Positions 25,399-35,007 of a stretch of DNA of 64,000 nucleotides are shown one piece after another. The number at the start of each line of letters is the position of its first letter. Position 1 is the stretch's first letter. A program made the translations under genes and the position numbers. The DNA comes from Bradyrhizobium australiense (GTDB taxonomy: Bacteria; Pseudomonadota; Alphaproteobacteria; Rhizobiales; Xanthobacteraceae), in assembly GCF_013114825.1 (NCBI RefSeq), contig NZ_JAAVLX010000006.1, forward strand, positions 62,001-126,000, read 5' to 3'. Below the pieces are notes generated by a model. It saw only the letters and a program-made list of their open reading frames with translations, searched no databases and was not told the DNA's origin.

Positions 25399-26304
25399 AT
25401 GCATCTTCTCAACCCCGACTCCGCCAAAGACCGGCTGCGTGGCGCCGACATCAAAAATGGCTCTGCCGTCCCACAAATTTTTCCCGACGGACGGCTGCCG
25501 CCGCCCTCGATGGATCATCTCGACGAACTCGAGGCTCAAAGCATCTACATTCTGCGCGAGGCGTTCGCACGGTTGAAGAAACTTGCGCTGCTGTGGTCGC
25601 TCGGGAAGGATTCCAACGTGATGATCTGGCTGGCGCGCAAGGCCTTCTTCGGCCGCGTGCCATTTCCAGCGCTGCACGTCGACACCGGCAAGAAATTTGC
25701 CGAGATGTATGCCTTCCGCGATCGCTTCGGAAAAGAGTGGGATCTCGATCTCAAGGTCGAGCCGTGCCCGCCGATCGATGCGGTCGATCCAACGCTACCG
25801 CCGGCCGCACGCTCCGCCGCCCGCAAGACCGAAGGACTGAAGTGGGCGCTGACCAAATATGGTTTCGACGGCTTGATCGCCGGCATCCGCCGCGATGAAG
25901 AAGCAACGCGCGCCAAGGAGCGCGTGTTCTCGCCTCGCGGGCTCGAAGGCGGCTGGGACGTGCGCGATCAGCCGCCGGAGTTCTGGGATCAGTTCAACGC
26001 ATCAGTGCCGCAAGGCGCACACTTACGCGTCCACCCGATCCTGCATTGGACCGAGGCCGACATCTGGGCCTACACCAAGCGCGAAAACATTCCGATCATC
26101 CCGCTCTATCTCTCGAAGAACGGCAAGCGCTATCGCTCGCTCGGCGATCAGGACATCACCAATCCGGTGGAGTCGACCGCCTCCAACATCGACGAGATCC
26201 TCGCCGAACTCGACGGCACCAAGGTGCCGGAGCGCGCCGGCCGTGCGCTTGATCATGAAACCGAAGATGCGTTCGAGCGGCTGCGCGTCGCCGGCTATCT
26301 CTAA
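25399..26304 (+). CDS. cysD: Sulfate adenylyltransferase subunit 2
   Basis: A 301-residue PP-loop protein: LLWSLGKDSNVMIWLARKAF carries the SxGKDS pyrophosphate loop, followed by HVDTGKKFAEMYAFRDRF and GIRRDEEATRAKERVFSPR. With the CysN half of the next gene it makes APS from sulfate and ATP, driven by GTP hydrolysis. The ATG at 25399 is preferred to in-frame codons back to 25351, which lie in the AT-rich control region. The cysNC gene follows after 12 bases. Confidence 0.94.
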   Translation: MHLLNPDSAKDRLRGADIKNGSAVPQIFPDGRLPPPSMDHLDELEAQSIYILREAFARLKKLALLWSLGKDSNVMIWLARKAFFGRVPFPALHVDTGKKFAEMYAFRDRFGKEWDLDLKVEPCPPIDAVDPTLPPAARSAARKTEGLKWALTKYGFDGLIAGIRRDEEATRAKERVFSPRGLEGGWDVRDQPPEFWDQFNASVPQGAHLRVHPILHWTEADIWAYTKRENIPIIPLYLSKNGKRYRSLGDQDITNPVESTASNIDEILAELDGTKVPERAGRALDHETEDAFERLRVAGYL

Positions 26305-26316
26305 CGGACATTTGCT

Positions 26317-28245
26317 GTGAGCGTTGCGATGAACATGATCCTGCCTGCCAGCGTTTCGGCAACACCGAACGGCACCACCCGCCCGCAAGTCCGCATCGTC
26401 ATCGTCGGTCACGTCGATCACGGCAAATCCACGCTGGTCGGCCGCCTGCTACACGAGACCGGCAGTCTGCCGGAGGGCAAGCTGGAAATGCTGAAAGCCG
26501 TCAGCGCGCGGCGCGGCATGCCGTTCGAATGGTCGTTCCTGCTCGATGCGCTGCAGACCGAGCGCGACCAGGGCATCACCATCGACACCACGCAAATCCG
26601 CTTTCGCACCCGCTCGCGCGACGTCGTGCTGATCGACGCGCCCGGCCACGCCGAATTCCTGCGCAACATGATCACCGGCGCCTCGCAGGCGGACGGCGCG
26701 GTGCTGATCATCGACGCACTGGAAGGCGTGCGCGACCAGACCAGGCGTCATGGCTATCTGCTGCATCTGTTGGGCATCAAGCAGGTCGCGATCGTCGTCA
26801 ACAAGATGGACCGCGTCGACTTCAGCGCAGATCGCTTCAAGGAGATCAGCGACGAGATTTCGGCGCATCTGACCGGCCTCGGTGTCACGCCATCCGCAGT
26901 GATTCCGATTTCCGCGCGCGACGGTGACGGTGTCGCCGAACACACGGCCAGGATCGGCTGGTACCAGGGACCGACCGTGGTCGAGGCGCTCGACGCGCTC
27001 GAGCCAGCGCGGCCGCTGGAGCAACTGGCGCTGCGGCTGCCGGTGCAGGCGATCTACAAGTTCGACGACCGCCGCATCGTCGCAGGGCGCATCGAGTCCG
27101 GACATCTGAGTGCCGGCGATGAAATCGTAATCATGCCCGCGGGCAAGATCGCGAAGATCAAGACGGTGGAGAGCTGGCCGGTGACGCCGCTCAAGGGCAG
27201 CCACGGCGCCGGCCGTTCGGTCGGCATTACGCTCGATCGCGAATTGTTCATCGAGCGCGGCGACGTCATCGCTCATGCCGGCGCAACACCGCGCGACACG
27301 CGGCGAATTCGCGCGCGGATCTTCTGGCTGCACGACAAGCCGCTATCGAAGGGCGACCAGATCCTGATCCGCCTCGGCACGCGGGAAACCCGCGCGAGCG
27401 TCGTCGCGATCGAGAAGGCAGTCGATCCCGGTGAACTCTCCAACGAGGAGACCAGGGCGATCGCGCGCAACCATGTCGGCGAAATCGATATCTCGCTGGC
27501 GCAGCCGATCGCGGCCGATCCCTATCAGGAAAATTCGCGCACCGGTCGGCTGGTGATCGAGGTCAATGGCCGCATCGCCGGCGGAGGCCTCGTGCTGTCG
27601 GTCGACGCCGGGCAGCGCGCCGTTCCGATCGACATCGTGCCGGTGGAATCCGCACTACGTCCCGAAGAGCGCTCGGCGCGCTACCGTCACAACGGCGCGG
27701 TGATCTGGCTGACTGGCTTGCCTGGCTCCGGGAAATCGACGCTCGCGCGTGCGCTAGAGCGGCGGCTGTTTTCGCGTGGCGGTTCGCCGATCCTGCTCGA
27801 CGGCGACACACTGCGCGCTGGCCTCAACGGCGATCTCGGCTTCTCGGCGCAGGACCGCACCGAAAATATCCGGCGGTTGGCGGAAGTTGCGACCCATCTG
27901 GCGCGCAACGGACACATCGCTGTCGTCGCCGCGGTCTCGCCATCGGCGGACGATCGCGCCGCCGCTCGCCGCATTGCGGATAATTCGTTCCGCGAGATCT
28001 ACGTCGCGACGCCGGCGGAAGTCTGCGAGACCCGCGATCCCAAGGGCCACTATGCGAAGGCGCGCGCCGGCACATTGCAGGCCTTCACCGGCATCGGCAA
28101 CGACTACCAGCCGCCGGCTCAAGCGGAGCTGCGCATCGACACCTCTGCGCGCACAGTTTCGGATGCGACCGACGAGATCGAGCGAATGCTGGCTGAGACT
28201 GGCATTTTGTTCGACGAACTGGTCGACCTGGCGGCCAACATCTAG
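26317..28245 (+). CDS. cysNC: Bifunctional sulfate adenylyltransferase subunit 1 / adenylylsulfate kinase
   Basis: A fusion of 642 residues. Residues 25-440 are the CysN GTPase with GHVDHGKST, DAPGH and NKMD motifs. Residues 450-640 are an APS kinase with GLPGSGKST and LLDGDTLRAGLNGDLGFS. It is the same arrangement as rhizobial NodQ. The fusion makes PAPS as well as APS, although the CysH here looks APS-specific, so PAPS may serve sulfotransferases. Start GTG at 26317; ATG at 26329 is possible. Confidence 0.93.
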   Translation: MSVAMNMILPASVSATPNGTTRPQVRIVIVGHVDHGKSTLVGRLLHETGSLPEGKLEMLKAVSARRGMPFEWSFLLDALQTERDQGITIDTTQIRFRTRSRDVVLIDAPGHAEFLRNMITGASQADGAVLIIDALEGVRDQTRRHGYLLHLLGIKQVAIVVNKMDRVDFSADRFKEISDEISAHLTGLGVTPSAVIPISARDGDGVAEHTARIGWYQGPTVVEALDALEPARPLEQLALRLPVQAIYKFDDRRIVAGRIESGHLSAGDEIVIMPAGKIAKIKTVESWPVTPLKGSHGAGRSVGITLDRELFIERGDVIAHAGATPRDTRRIRARIFWLHDKPLSKGDQILIRLGTRETRASVVAIEKAVDPGELSNEETRAIARNHVGEIDISLAQPIAADPYQENSRTGRLVIEVNGRIAGGGLVLSVDAGQRAVPIDIVPVESALRPEERSARYRHNGAVIWLTGLPGSGKSTLARALERRLFSRGGSPILLDGDTLRAGLNGDLGFSAQDRTENIRRLAEVATHLARNGHIAVVAAVSPSADDRAAARRIADNSFREIYVATPAEVCETRDPKGHYAKARAGTLQAFTGIGNDYQPPAQAELRIDTSARTVSDATDEIERMLAETGILFDELVDLAANI

Positions 28246-28292
28246 GCTTTTTGGGGCCTTCTCATCGACCCGGCTTTAGGGCTAAAAGGGCG

Positions 28293-28327
28293 GCCAACGC
28301 CGCTCCTTTGGCGCGTTTTTTGCTGTT
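28293..28327 (+). terminator. Weak intrinsic terminator after cysNC
   Basis: GCCAA (28293-28297) pairs with TTGGC (28308-28312) and is followed by GCG and a run of six T. The stem is short, so this is tentative. Confidence 0.35.
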
Positions 28328-28379
28328 TTCGCCTGAAAACCAGCCTTTAAACGCCAGTTTTTACCTCAGAAAGCCCGCC

Positions 28380-30542
28380 ATGAATCGTGTCGATATCAAC
28401 GGATTGAAGATCGCCCCTGTCCTGTTCGAATTCATCGCCAAGGAGGCGACCCCGAATACGGGGATTTCACCCGATGCATTCTGGGCCGGTCTCGCGGCCA
28501 TTATCAAAAAGCTGGGGCCGAAAAATCGCGAGCTGCTCGCCTTCCGCGACGCGCTTCAGGCGAAGATCGACGGTTGGCATCGCGCACATAAGGGTAAGGC
28601 GTTCGACATGGCCGCCTATACGGCGTTCCTGAAGGAGATCGGCTATCTCCTGCCCGAGCCGGCCACGAAGCAGGTCGAGACATCAAACGTCGATGAGGAG
28701 ATCGGCAAGATCTGCGGACCGCAGCTCGTGGTCCCCCTGACCAATGCCCGCTACGCGCTGAACGCCGCGAATGCGCGCTGGGGCTCACTCTATGACGCCT
28801 TCTACGGCACCGATGCGATTCCGCATGATGCGAGCGAAAGCGGTAAGGGCTACAACAAGGCGCGCGGCGACAAGGTGATCGCCAAGGCCAAGACCTTCCT
28901 CGACGCCGCCGTGCCGCTCGCGACCGGTAGCCACACCGATGTGACATCGTACAGCGTGATCGCGGGACAGCTCGCGGTGAAGCTGAAGAGCGGCAACGCC
29001 ACCGCGCTGAAGTCTGCGGCGCAGTTCGCCGGCTACCAGGGCGATGCCGCGCAGCCTTCCGCGGTCCTGCTTGTCAACAACGGCATGCATATCGAGGTCA
29101 AGATCGATCGCGGCCACGTCATCGGCAAGGACGATCCTGCCGGCGTCGCCGACATGATCCTGGAATCGGCGGTCTCGACCATTCTCGACATGGAAGACTC
29201 GGTTGCCGCCGTCGATGCCGAGGACAAGGTGCTGATCTATCGCAATACGCTCGGCCTGATGAACGGCACGCTCTCTGCCGATTTCGAAAAGGGCGGCAAG
29301 ACGGTGAAGCGTTCGCTCAACCCCGACCGTGTTTACAAGACGCCGGACGGCAAGGATCTGACGCTGCACGGCCGCAGCTTGCTGTTGATGCGCAATGTCG
29401 GCCATCACATGTTCACCGACGCCGTGCTCGACGAAAACGGCGAGGAGATTCCGGAAGGCCTGCTCGATGCGGCGGTCGCCGGCCTGCTCGCGATCCATGA
29501 CCTCAAGGGCAATTCTAAGGTCAAGAATAGCCGCACCGGCTCGGTCTATATCGTTAAGCCGAAGATGCACGGCCCCGATGAAGTCGCGCTGACCTGTGAA
29601 TTGTTCGGCGAAGTGGAAAAGCTGCTCGGAATGCCTGAGAACACCATGAAGGTCGGCATCATGGACGAGGAGCGCCGCACCACGGTCAACCTCAAGGCCT
29701 GCATCCAGAATGCATCCAAGCGGATCTGCTTCATCAACACCGGCTTCCTCGACCGCACCGGCGACGAGATTCACACCTCGATGGAAGCGGGCCCGATGAT
29801 CCGCAAGAACGACATGAAGGCACAGCCCTGGATCAAGGCCTATGAGGACTGGAACGTCGACATGGGCCTGATCGATGGCCTGCCCGGCCATGCCCAGATC
29901 GGCAAGGGCATGTGGGCCGCGCCCGACAAGATGGCTGACATGCTTAGCCAGAAGCTCGGCCATCCGCAGGCCGGCGCGACCACGGCGTGGGTGCCGTCGC
30001 CGACCGCCGCCACGCTGCACGCGCTGCATTATCACCAGGTCAACGTGACCGCGCGCCAGCAGGAGCTCGCCAAGGGCGGCCAGCGCGCCAAACTCTCCGA
30101 CATCCTCACCATTCCGGTGTCGCAATCGAACTGGGCGCCCGACGATGTGAAGCAGGAGATCGACAACAACTGCCAGGGTATTCTCGGCTATGTCGTGCGC
30201 TGGATCGACCAGGGCGTCGGCTGCTCCAAGGTGCCCGACATCCACGACGTCGGCTTGATGGAAGACCGTGCCACCTTGCGCATTTCCAGCCAGCATCTGG
30301 CGAACTGGCTGACGCATGGCGTCGTCACCAAAGATCAGGTGATGGAGTCGCTGAAGCGCATGGCAGTCGTGGTCGACAAGCAGAACGCCGGCGACCCGCT
30401 TTACAAGCCGATGGCGCCTTCGTTCGACGGCGTTGCCTTCCAGGCCGCCTGTGATCTGATCTTCAAGGGCCGCGAGCAGCCGAACGGCTACACCGAATAT
30501 ATCCTCACCGCGCGGCGCCGCGAGGCAAAGGCGACGGGCTGA
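28380..30542 (+). CDS. glcB: Malate synthase G
   Basis: The 720-residue length and the motifs GRSLLLMRNVGHHMFTDAV, the catalytic acidic stretch in ILDMEDSVAAVDAEDK and FINTGFLDRTGDEIHTSMEA identify the large monomeric isoform. It condenses glyoxylate with acetyl-CoA to give malate, the second step of the glyoxylate bypass. The ATG at 28380 (MNRVDINGLK) is the family start; the open frame extends back to 28251. No isocitrate lyase gene is nearby. Confidence 0.95.
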   Translation: MNRVDINGLKIAPVLFEFIAKEATPNTGISPDAFWAGLAAIIKKLGPKNRELLAFRDALQAKIDGWHRAHKGKAFDMAAYTAFLKEIGYLLPEPATKQVETSNVDEEIGKICGPQLVVPLTNARYALNAANARWGSLYDAFYGTDAIPHDASESGKGYNKARGDKVIAKAKTFLDAAVPLATGSHTDVTSYSVIAGQLAVKLKSGNATALKSAAQFAGYQGDAAQPSAVLLVNNGMHIEVKIDRGHVIGKDDPAGVADMILESAVSTILDMEDSVAAVDAEDKVLIYRNTLGLMNGTLSADFEKGGKTVKRSLNPDRVYKTPDGKDLTLHGRSLLLMRNVGHHMFTDAVLDENGEEIPEGLLDAAVAGLLAIHDLKGNSKVKNSRTGSVYIVKPKMHGPDEVALTCELFGEVEKLLGMPENTMKVGIMDEERRTTVNLKACIQNASKRICFINTGFLDRTGDEIHTSMEAGPMIRKNDMKAQPWIKAYEDWNVDMGLIDGLPGHAQIGKGMWAAPDKMADMLSQKLGHPQAGATTAWVPSPTAATLHALHYHQVNVTARQQELAKGGQRAKLSDILTIPVSQSNWAPDDVKQEIDNNCQGILGYVVRWIDQGVGCSKVPDIHDVGLMEDRATLRISSQHLANWLTHGVVTKDQVMESLKRMAVVVDKQNAGDPLYKPMAPSFDGVAFQAACDLIFKGREQPNGYTEYILTARRREAKATG

Positions 30543-30570
30543 GCCATGTCATGATGCCGCGGTTCCGGCC

Positions 30571-30595
30571 GGAACGTCCGGCGCGGATTGTCGTT
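30571..30595 (+). promoter_or_regulatory. Sigma-EcfG promoter of the second CsbD gene
   Basis: GGAAC (30571-30575), 17 bases, GTT (30593-30595), with C before GTT as in the consensus. The start codon at 30627 lies 31 bases on. Confidence 0.85.
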
Positions 30596-30626
30596 GATTG
30601 TCATCTCAACACAGGAGGAGATGACG

Positions 30627-30827
30627 ATGGATTGGAACAGGGTGGAAGGCAACTGGAAGCAGTTCAAGGGCTCCGCGAAGGAAAAATGGGGCAAGCTCAC
30701 CGATGACGATCTCAACGTAATCGAGGGTCGCCGCGACCAACTCGAAGGTAAGCTGCAGCAGCGCTACGGCTTCGCCAAGGACCAGATCCACAAGGACGTG
30801 GACGACTGGTTCAAGACGTTGAAGTAA
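30627..30827 (+). CDS. CsbD-family stress protein
   Basis: A 66-residue canonical CsbD protein: MDWNRVEGNWKQFKGSAKEK, then LNVIEGRRDQLEGKLQQRYG and DDWFK. CsbD proteins are small, abundant and induced by general stress, with no known activity. AGGAGG ends eight bases before the ATG at 30627, which favours it over the ATG at 30621. The sigma-EcfG promoter and the intrinsic terminator make this a monocistronic stress gene. Confidence 0.92.
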   Translation: MDWNRVEGNWKQFKGSAKEKWGKLTDDDLNVIEGRRDQLEGKLQQRYGFAKDQIHKDVDDWFKTLK

Positions 30828-30849
30828 TACTCCCGCTTCCGAACATCGA

Positions 30850-30877
30850 AAGCCCCGGTATCCGCCGGGGCTTTTCG
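30850..30877 (+). terminator. Intrinsic terminator after csbD
   Basis: AAGCCCCGG (30850-30858) and CCGGGGCTT (30865-30873) form a nine-base-pair stem with a six-base loop, followed by T residues. It stands between two convergent stress genes. Confidence 0.88.
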
Positions 30878-30891
30878 TTTGTGCCGTCGCG

Positions 30892-31044
30892 CTAGACCGT
30901 GATGTATCTCAACAGCGAGATCACGCCCAGAATGATCACCACGACGCGGGCGATCTGCTTGGCGCGGCCGTCGAGCGGCAGGAGGTTGATGAGATAGAGG
31001 ACGAGGATAACGACCAGGAACGTAATCAGGATACTGACAAGCAT
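30892..31044 (-). CDS. Tiny two-helix membrane protein (Thivi_2564-like)
   Basis: Fifty residues: MLVSILITFLVVILVLYLIN, a short LPLDGRAK turn, a second helix (ARVVVIILGVISLL) and RYITV. The layout of two short helices around a PxDxR/K turn resembles the small Thivi_2564-type membrane family; this match is from memory. The ATG at 31044 has AAGGGGG six bases upstream. A perfect sigma-EcfG promoter lies at 31110-31086 on the same strand. Function is unknown; envelope stress is inferred. Confidence 0.78.
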   Translation of the reverse strand: MLVSILITFLVVILVLYLINLLPLDGRAKQIARVVVIILGVISLLRYITV

Positions 31045-31085
31045 GCGGGCCCCCTTCGGCGCAAGTGCGCTGGTAGTACCTCGTT

Positions 31086-31110
31086 AACGTGAATCGAGGC
31101 AGCAGGTTCC
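31086..31110 (-). promoter_or_regulatory. Sigma-EcfG promoter of the two-helix membrane protein
   Basis: Minus-strand GGAAC (31110-31106), 17 bases, GTT (31088-31086). The base before GTT is C, as in the consensus. The start codon is 42 bases downstream. Confidence 0.82.
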
Positions 31111-31239
31111 GGGCAGGGAACTGCGATCGGGCCACGAAAATCGCAATTATTTCAACGACCCCGTAGTACTACCAAGTTCCAACTGGCTAAGTTTTTACGG
31201 TTTTTCCTCCAAATGGCCATGACGCCTCGGGGAAGCATC

Positions 31240-33333
31240 ATGTTGAACCGTCTGACCGTATCCGCGCTGCTGAAAACCCTCATCCTCGTCACCTCCTTCT
31301 GCGTGGTGGTTGGATTTTCACTCAACGCCGGGGACTCCTGGGGCCGCTTGCAGGCGGCTAGCCGCATTGCTGTCATCGCCGACGCCTCCGCGAACATGTT
31401 CAAGGCGATGCACAATCTGCGCACCGACCGCTCCACGACCAACCGGCTGCTGAATGCCGATGCGCCGATGGACGCCGATATCGAGAAGTATCTGCGCAAT
31501 ATCCGCGACACCGAGATGCCGGCGATGGGCAATGCGCTCGGCCTGCTCGGCAGCCTGGAGTTCGCGCAGCACCAGACGCTGGTCCCCGAGTTCGACCGCC
31601 TCTACAAGACGATGACGGCGCTGCAGAAGGAGTTCTGGGATGCCGTGGCCAAGCCGAAGGCTGCGCGCCGACCCGAGCTGGCCAAGGAGTACATGGCCGC
31701 CGCGAATGCCGTGCTGGAGACGCTGGAGAAGCTGTCGGGAGCGCTTGCTGGCGCCGTCAATCACCGGGACGCGACGATCGACCAGTTGCTCGCGATCAAG
31801 CAGATCGCCTGGCTGTTGCGCAACACCGCCGGCGAGGCCTCGCTGATCGTTTCGAACGGTCTTAACGCCGGGAAGGTGTCGCCGGAGGCGAAGCTCGCCT
31901 ACACAAAGTATACTGGCGGCATCGATGCTGCGTGGGGCGCGCTGGAGCTGACAGCCTCGGGGATGCAGTTGCCTGCGGCCATTTCCAGCGCGATGGCGGC
32001 GAACAAGACCGCCTATTTCGAGCCGTCCTATCTCAGTCTGCGCGACCGGTTGCTGGCGCAGATTGCGGATGGTGCGAAGCCGGAAATGACCGCCAACCAG
32101 TGGACCCCGGTCACGGTCGGACGCCTCTCCGCGGCAGTCGCCGTGGCCGAAGCCGCGCTCGACGCCGCCAAGAATCACGCCGCGCACCTGCACTCCGCCG
32201 CCCAGCGCTCCCTGGTAACTCAACTCATGCTGCTCCTCGGCGCGCTGGCGCTTGCCTTGGGGGCCCAGGTGATCGTCGCCCGTCGCGTGATCAAGCCGCT
32301 GCACGCTATGCGCGACGCCATGCTAAAGGTCGCAGCCGGCGATCTTGGCGTCGATACCGGTTATGCCGCGCGCCACGACGAAATCGGTGCGCTGGCCGGC
32401 GCACTGGAGACGTTCAAGCAGCAGGCGGTCGACAAGGTCCGGATCGAGGCGCAGGAGCGTGAGCGCAACGCCGGCGCGATGGCGCGGCAGCAGGCGATCG
32501 AGAGCTATGTCGGCGAGTTCGAGAGCGTGGTGCGCCAGACGCTCGATCAGCTCGGCGATGCCTCCGGCCAGATGCGGAGCACCTCGACGGGCCTATCGAC
32601 GATTTCGCGCCAGACCAATGAGCGCGTCCAGATCGCCGAGAAGGCTTCCGGCGACGCCTCGATGAGCGTTGAGACGGTCGCCGCGGCGTCTGAAGAGCTC
32701 AGCGCCTCGATCAACGACATCAGCCAGCAGGCGGCGCACGCGGCCAGCATTGCAAGCCGCGCCGTCGGACAGGCACGCAATACCGACGGCACCGTCCAGG
32801 GCCTCGCCCAATCGGCGGGCCGGATCGGCGAGGTCGTGGGTCTCATCAATACCATCGCCGCGCAAACCAACCTGCTCACGCTCAACGCCACCATCGAAGC
32901 CGCCCGCGCCGGCGAGGCCGGCCGCGGCTTCGCGGTGGTCGCCTCGGAAGTTAAATCGCTGGCGAGCCAGACCGCCAAGGCGACCGAGGAAATCTCTGAG
33001 CAGATCTCCGACATCCAGCGTGTTGCCGGCGAGGCCATCGACGCCATCAAGGGCATCGGCAGCATTATCGGCGAGGTCAACGAGGTCGCGACCGCGATTG
33101 CCGCTGCCGTGCAGCAACAGGGCGCCGCGACGCAGGAGATCACGCGCTCGACGCAATTTGCTGCGCATGGCACCAAGAACGTGTCCGACAACATCACCGG
33201 CGTAAAGGCCGATGCGGACGCAGCCGCAGCCGCTGCCGAGGATGTAAAGCATGCTTCCCAGACGCTGGAGACGCAGAGCCAGCAACTCGGCAATCAGGTT
33301 ACCGCGTTCCTCGGCAAGATCCGCGCGGCCTAA
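31240..33333 (+). CDS. Methyl-accepting chemotaxis protein
   Basis: A transducer of 697 residues. One helix lies near residues 8-26, then a long all-helical periplasmic sensor to about 325, a second helix, a HAMP domain (RRVIKPLHAMRDAMLKVAAGD) and a cytoplasmic signalling domain. The hairpin tip reads IGEVVGLINTIAAQTNLLTLNATIEAARAGEAGRGFAVVA (key residues: AAQTNLL and ARAGE). It should couple a periplasmic signal to CheA/CheW. The ATG at 31240 is preceded by GGGGAAG. The ligand is unknown. Confidence 0.92.
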   Translation: MLNRLTVSALLKTLILVTSFCVVVGFSLNAGDSWGRLQAASRIAVIADASANMFKAMHNLRTDRSTTNRLLNADAPMDADIEKYLRNIRDTEMPAMGNALGLLGSLEFAQHQTLVPEFDRLYKTMTALQKEFWDAVAKPKAARRPELAKEYMAAANAVLETLEKLSGALAGAVNHRDATIDQLLAIKQIAWLLRNTAGEASLIVSNGLNAGKVSPEAKLAYTKYTGGIDAAWGALELTASGMQLPAAISSAMAANKTAYFEPSYLSLRDRLLAQIADGAKPEMTANQWTPVTVGRLSAAVAVAEAALDAAKNHAAHLHSAAQRSLVTQLMLLLGALALALGAQVIVARRVIKPLHAMRDAMLKVAAGDLGVDTGYAARHDEIGALAGALETFKQQAVDKVRIEAQERERNAGAMARQQAIESYVGEFESVVRQTLDQLGDASGQMRSTSTGLSTISRQTNERVQIAEKASGDASMSVETVAAASEELSASINDISQQAAHAASIASRAVGQARNTDGTVQGLAQSAGRIGEVVGLINTIAAQTNLLTLNATIEAARAGEAGRGFAVVASEVKSLASQTAKATEEISEQISDIQRVAGEAIDAIKGIGSIIGEVNEVATAIAAAVQQQGAATQEITRSTQFAAHGTKNVSDNITGVKADADAAAAAAEDVKHASQTLETQSQQLGNQVTAFLGKIRAA

Positions 33334-33339
33334 GTAGTC

Positions 33340-33506
33340 ACCTCTCCCGCTTGCGAGGTCGAGACGAGCGCAGCTTGGTCTTGGTCGACGCCCTCGCAGA
33401 GCGCGGCGGGTGGGGGAAATCTTTCGTCGAACTCTGACATCCATTACGCGGCGCGACGCCCGACCCCCACCCTCTCCCGCAAGCGAGAGAGGGAGGACAA
33501 ACAGCA
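33340..33506. repeat. Intergenic palindromic repeat
   Basis: CACCTCTCCCGCTTGCGAG at the left is answered by CTCTCCCGCAAGCGAGAGAG at the right, with GGGTGGGG and CCCCCACC blocks between. Same class as 50440-50620. It separates convergent genes. Confidence 0.7.
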
Positions 33507-34154
33507 TCACTCCCGCGCCACCACGGGCACCCGCCCATATTTGGCGCGAACCTTGCCGGAGGCGGGCGAAAAATTCAGTTCGGCGCCGCGCTTGTCGCCG
33601 CTGCGGCCTGCGACCAGAAGGCCGTTCTCGCCGGCGACGATGTCGCCCTTACGCAGCGTGGGGTCGTCCTCGATCTTGACCTGGGCGAGACCGACCTGAT
33701 CTTTGCCGTTGCAGGTGCAGCCGTTGACGAGCTCGTTGCGATAGCGGAACGCGTTTGGCAGCTCGGAATAGGATTTTCCGTTTTCGGCGGTCGCATCATC
33801 GATGCTGCCGCCATAAAACAATTTGGTCTCGCTGGCCGGGCACAACTTGTTGCAGGAGGCCGCCTTGCTTGCGTTGTCAGATCCGCTGACCGGGAAGTAA
33901 CGGCCATCGCAGGTCCGCACGCAGTAGACCTGGCCGTCGCCACCACCGCCATAGCGGGCTCGCCGCTCGCCGCGCGGCGCGTACACCTGGCCGTCGTCAT
34001 TGGGGAACGGCATCTGGACATAGGGTTGATGGCGCGGACGGGCGAACCCGCCGAACAGTTGCGAGAAGAAGTCCTGCGCCTGCGCCGCAGGCGCCAGCGC
34101 GGAAGCGCACATCAGCGCGGCTGCTCCCCAAGCTGCCAGTCTTCCCGATCGCAT
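33507..34154 (-). CDS. DUF2865 secreted protein
   Basis: A 215-residue exported protein (signal ends PAAQAQ) with FFSQLFGGF and the Cys-containing core of DUF2865: VYCVRTCDGRYFPV, CNKLCPAS and NGCTCNG. Five or more cysteines suggest disulfides in the periplasm. AGGAGAAGG precedes the ATG at 34154. It follows the L,D-transpeptidase gene by 34 bases on the same strand and is probably carried on the same stress-induced transcript. Function unknown. Confidence 0.85.
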   Translation of the reverse strand: MRSGRLAAWGAAALMCASALAPAAQAQDFFSQLFGGFARPRHQPYVQMPFPNDDGQVYAPRGERRARYGGGGDGQVYCVRTCDGRYFPVSGSDNASKAASCNKLCPASETKLFYGGSIDDATAENGKSYSELPNAFRYRNELVNGCTCNGKDQVGLAQVKIEDDPTLRKGDIVAGENGLLVAGRSGDKRGAELNFSPASGKVRAKYGRVPVVARE

Positions 34155-34188
34155 CAACCTTCTCCTCTCACGCAATATAACGCATCAA

Positions 34189-34959
34189 TCAGTTGAGCTG
34201 CGGCGCTGTCAGATTCATCGCCTGGCGGCCCGACGGCGCAACTGCGATCGGGCGCGGACGCGCGCCGGCCGGACGAGCCGTGATGCCGGTCCTGGAATCC
34301 GCGCCGCGCGCCATGACCGGCGCGTTCTTCCGTAGCACCACGACCTTGGTGCCGACATCGACCCGGTTGAACAAATCGATGACGTCCTCATTGGTCAGGC
34401 GGATGCAGCCGGACGAGACGAATTTTCCGATCGTCGAGGGATCGTTGGTGCCGTGAATGCGGTACTGGCTGGTGCCGAGATACATCGCCCGCGCGCCGAG
34501 CGGATTGCCGGGACCGCCGGCCATGAAGCGCGGCAGATAGGGCTGGCGCGCGATCATCTCCGGGGGAGGATACCAGTCCGGCCATTCCGCCTTGCGGCTG
34601 ATGGTCTGCACCCCGGCCCAGGTAAAGCCTTCGCGGCCAACGCCGACGCCATACCTGATGGCCCGGCCTTGGCCGAGCACGTAATAGAGCGTGGTGTTGC
34701 CGGTATCGATGATGATGGTACCTGGCGCCTCCGTCGTGCCGAAGGGGACGACCGCGCGGCGAAGCCGTTCGGGCGTCGCACCCTCGTCGGCTCCGATCAC
34801 TTCATCGGCGGGATAAGCATTCGGCTGGGTGGACGCATAGCCGAGCGTCTGCGCGTTCGCAGCGCTCAAGAGCACCGACGGTGTCAGCAAAACGGCGGCG
34901 ACAAGAGCGAACGCGCTCGCCACGCGCGACGAAAGCCGGCGATCGGAGGACTGTGTCAT
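34189..34959 (-). CDS. L,D-transpeptidase (YkuD domain)
   Basis: A 256-residue exported enzyme with a signal peptide ending SAANA. The YkuD domain spans about residues 80-210 with the active-site pair HGTNDPSTIGKFVSSGCIRL: the His, then Ser-Ser-Gly-Cys-Ile-Arg carrying the nucleophile. It should form 3-3 cross-links in peptidoglycan or anchor outer-membrane proteins to it. The C-terminal tail is basic and Pro-rich. A sigma-EcfG promoter upstream indicates cell-wall remodelling under general stress. Confidence 0.92.
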   Translation of the reverse strand: MTQSSDRRLSSRVASAFALVAAVLLTPSVLLSAANAQTLGYASTQPNAYPADEVIGADEGATPERLRRAVVPFGTTEAPGTIIIDTGNTTLYYVLGQGRAIRYGVGVGREGFTWAGVQTISRKAEWPDWYPPPEMIARQPYLPRFMAGGPGNPLGARAMYLGTSQYRIHGTNDPSTIGKFVSSGCIRLTNEDVIDLFNRVDVGTKVVVLRKNAPVMARGADSRTGITARPAGARPRPIAVAPSGRQAMNLTAPQLN

Positions 34960-35007
34960 GAGACTGCCCCTTGGGATGTGTGCATCGCTGGATGCGCTGC
35001 TTCAACA

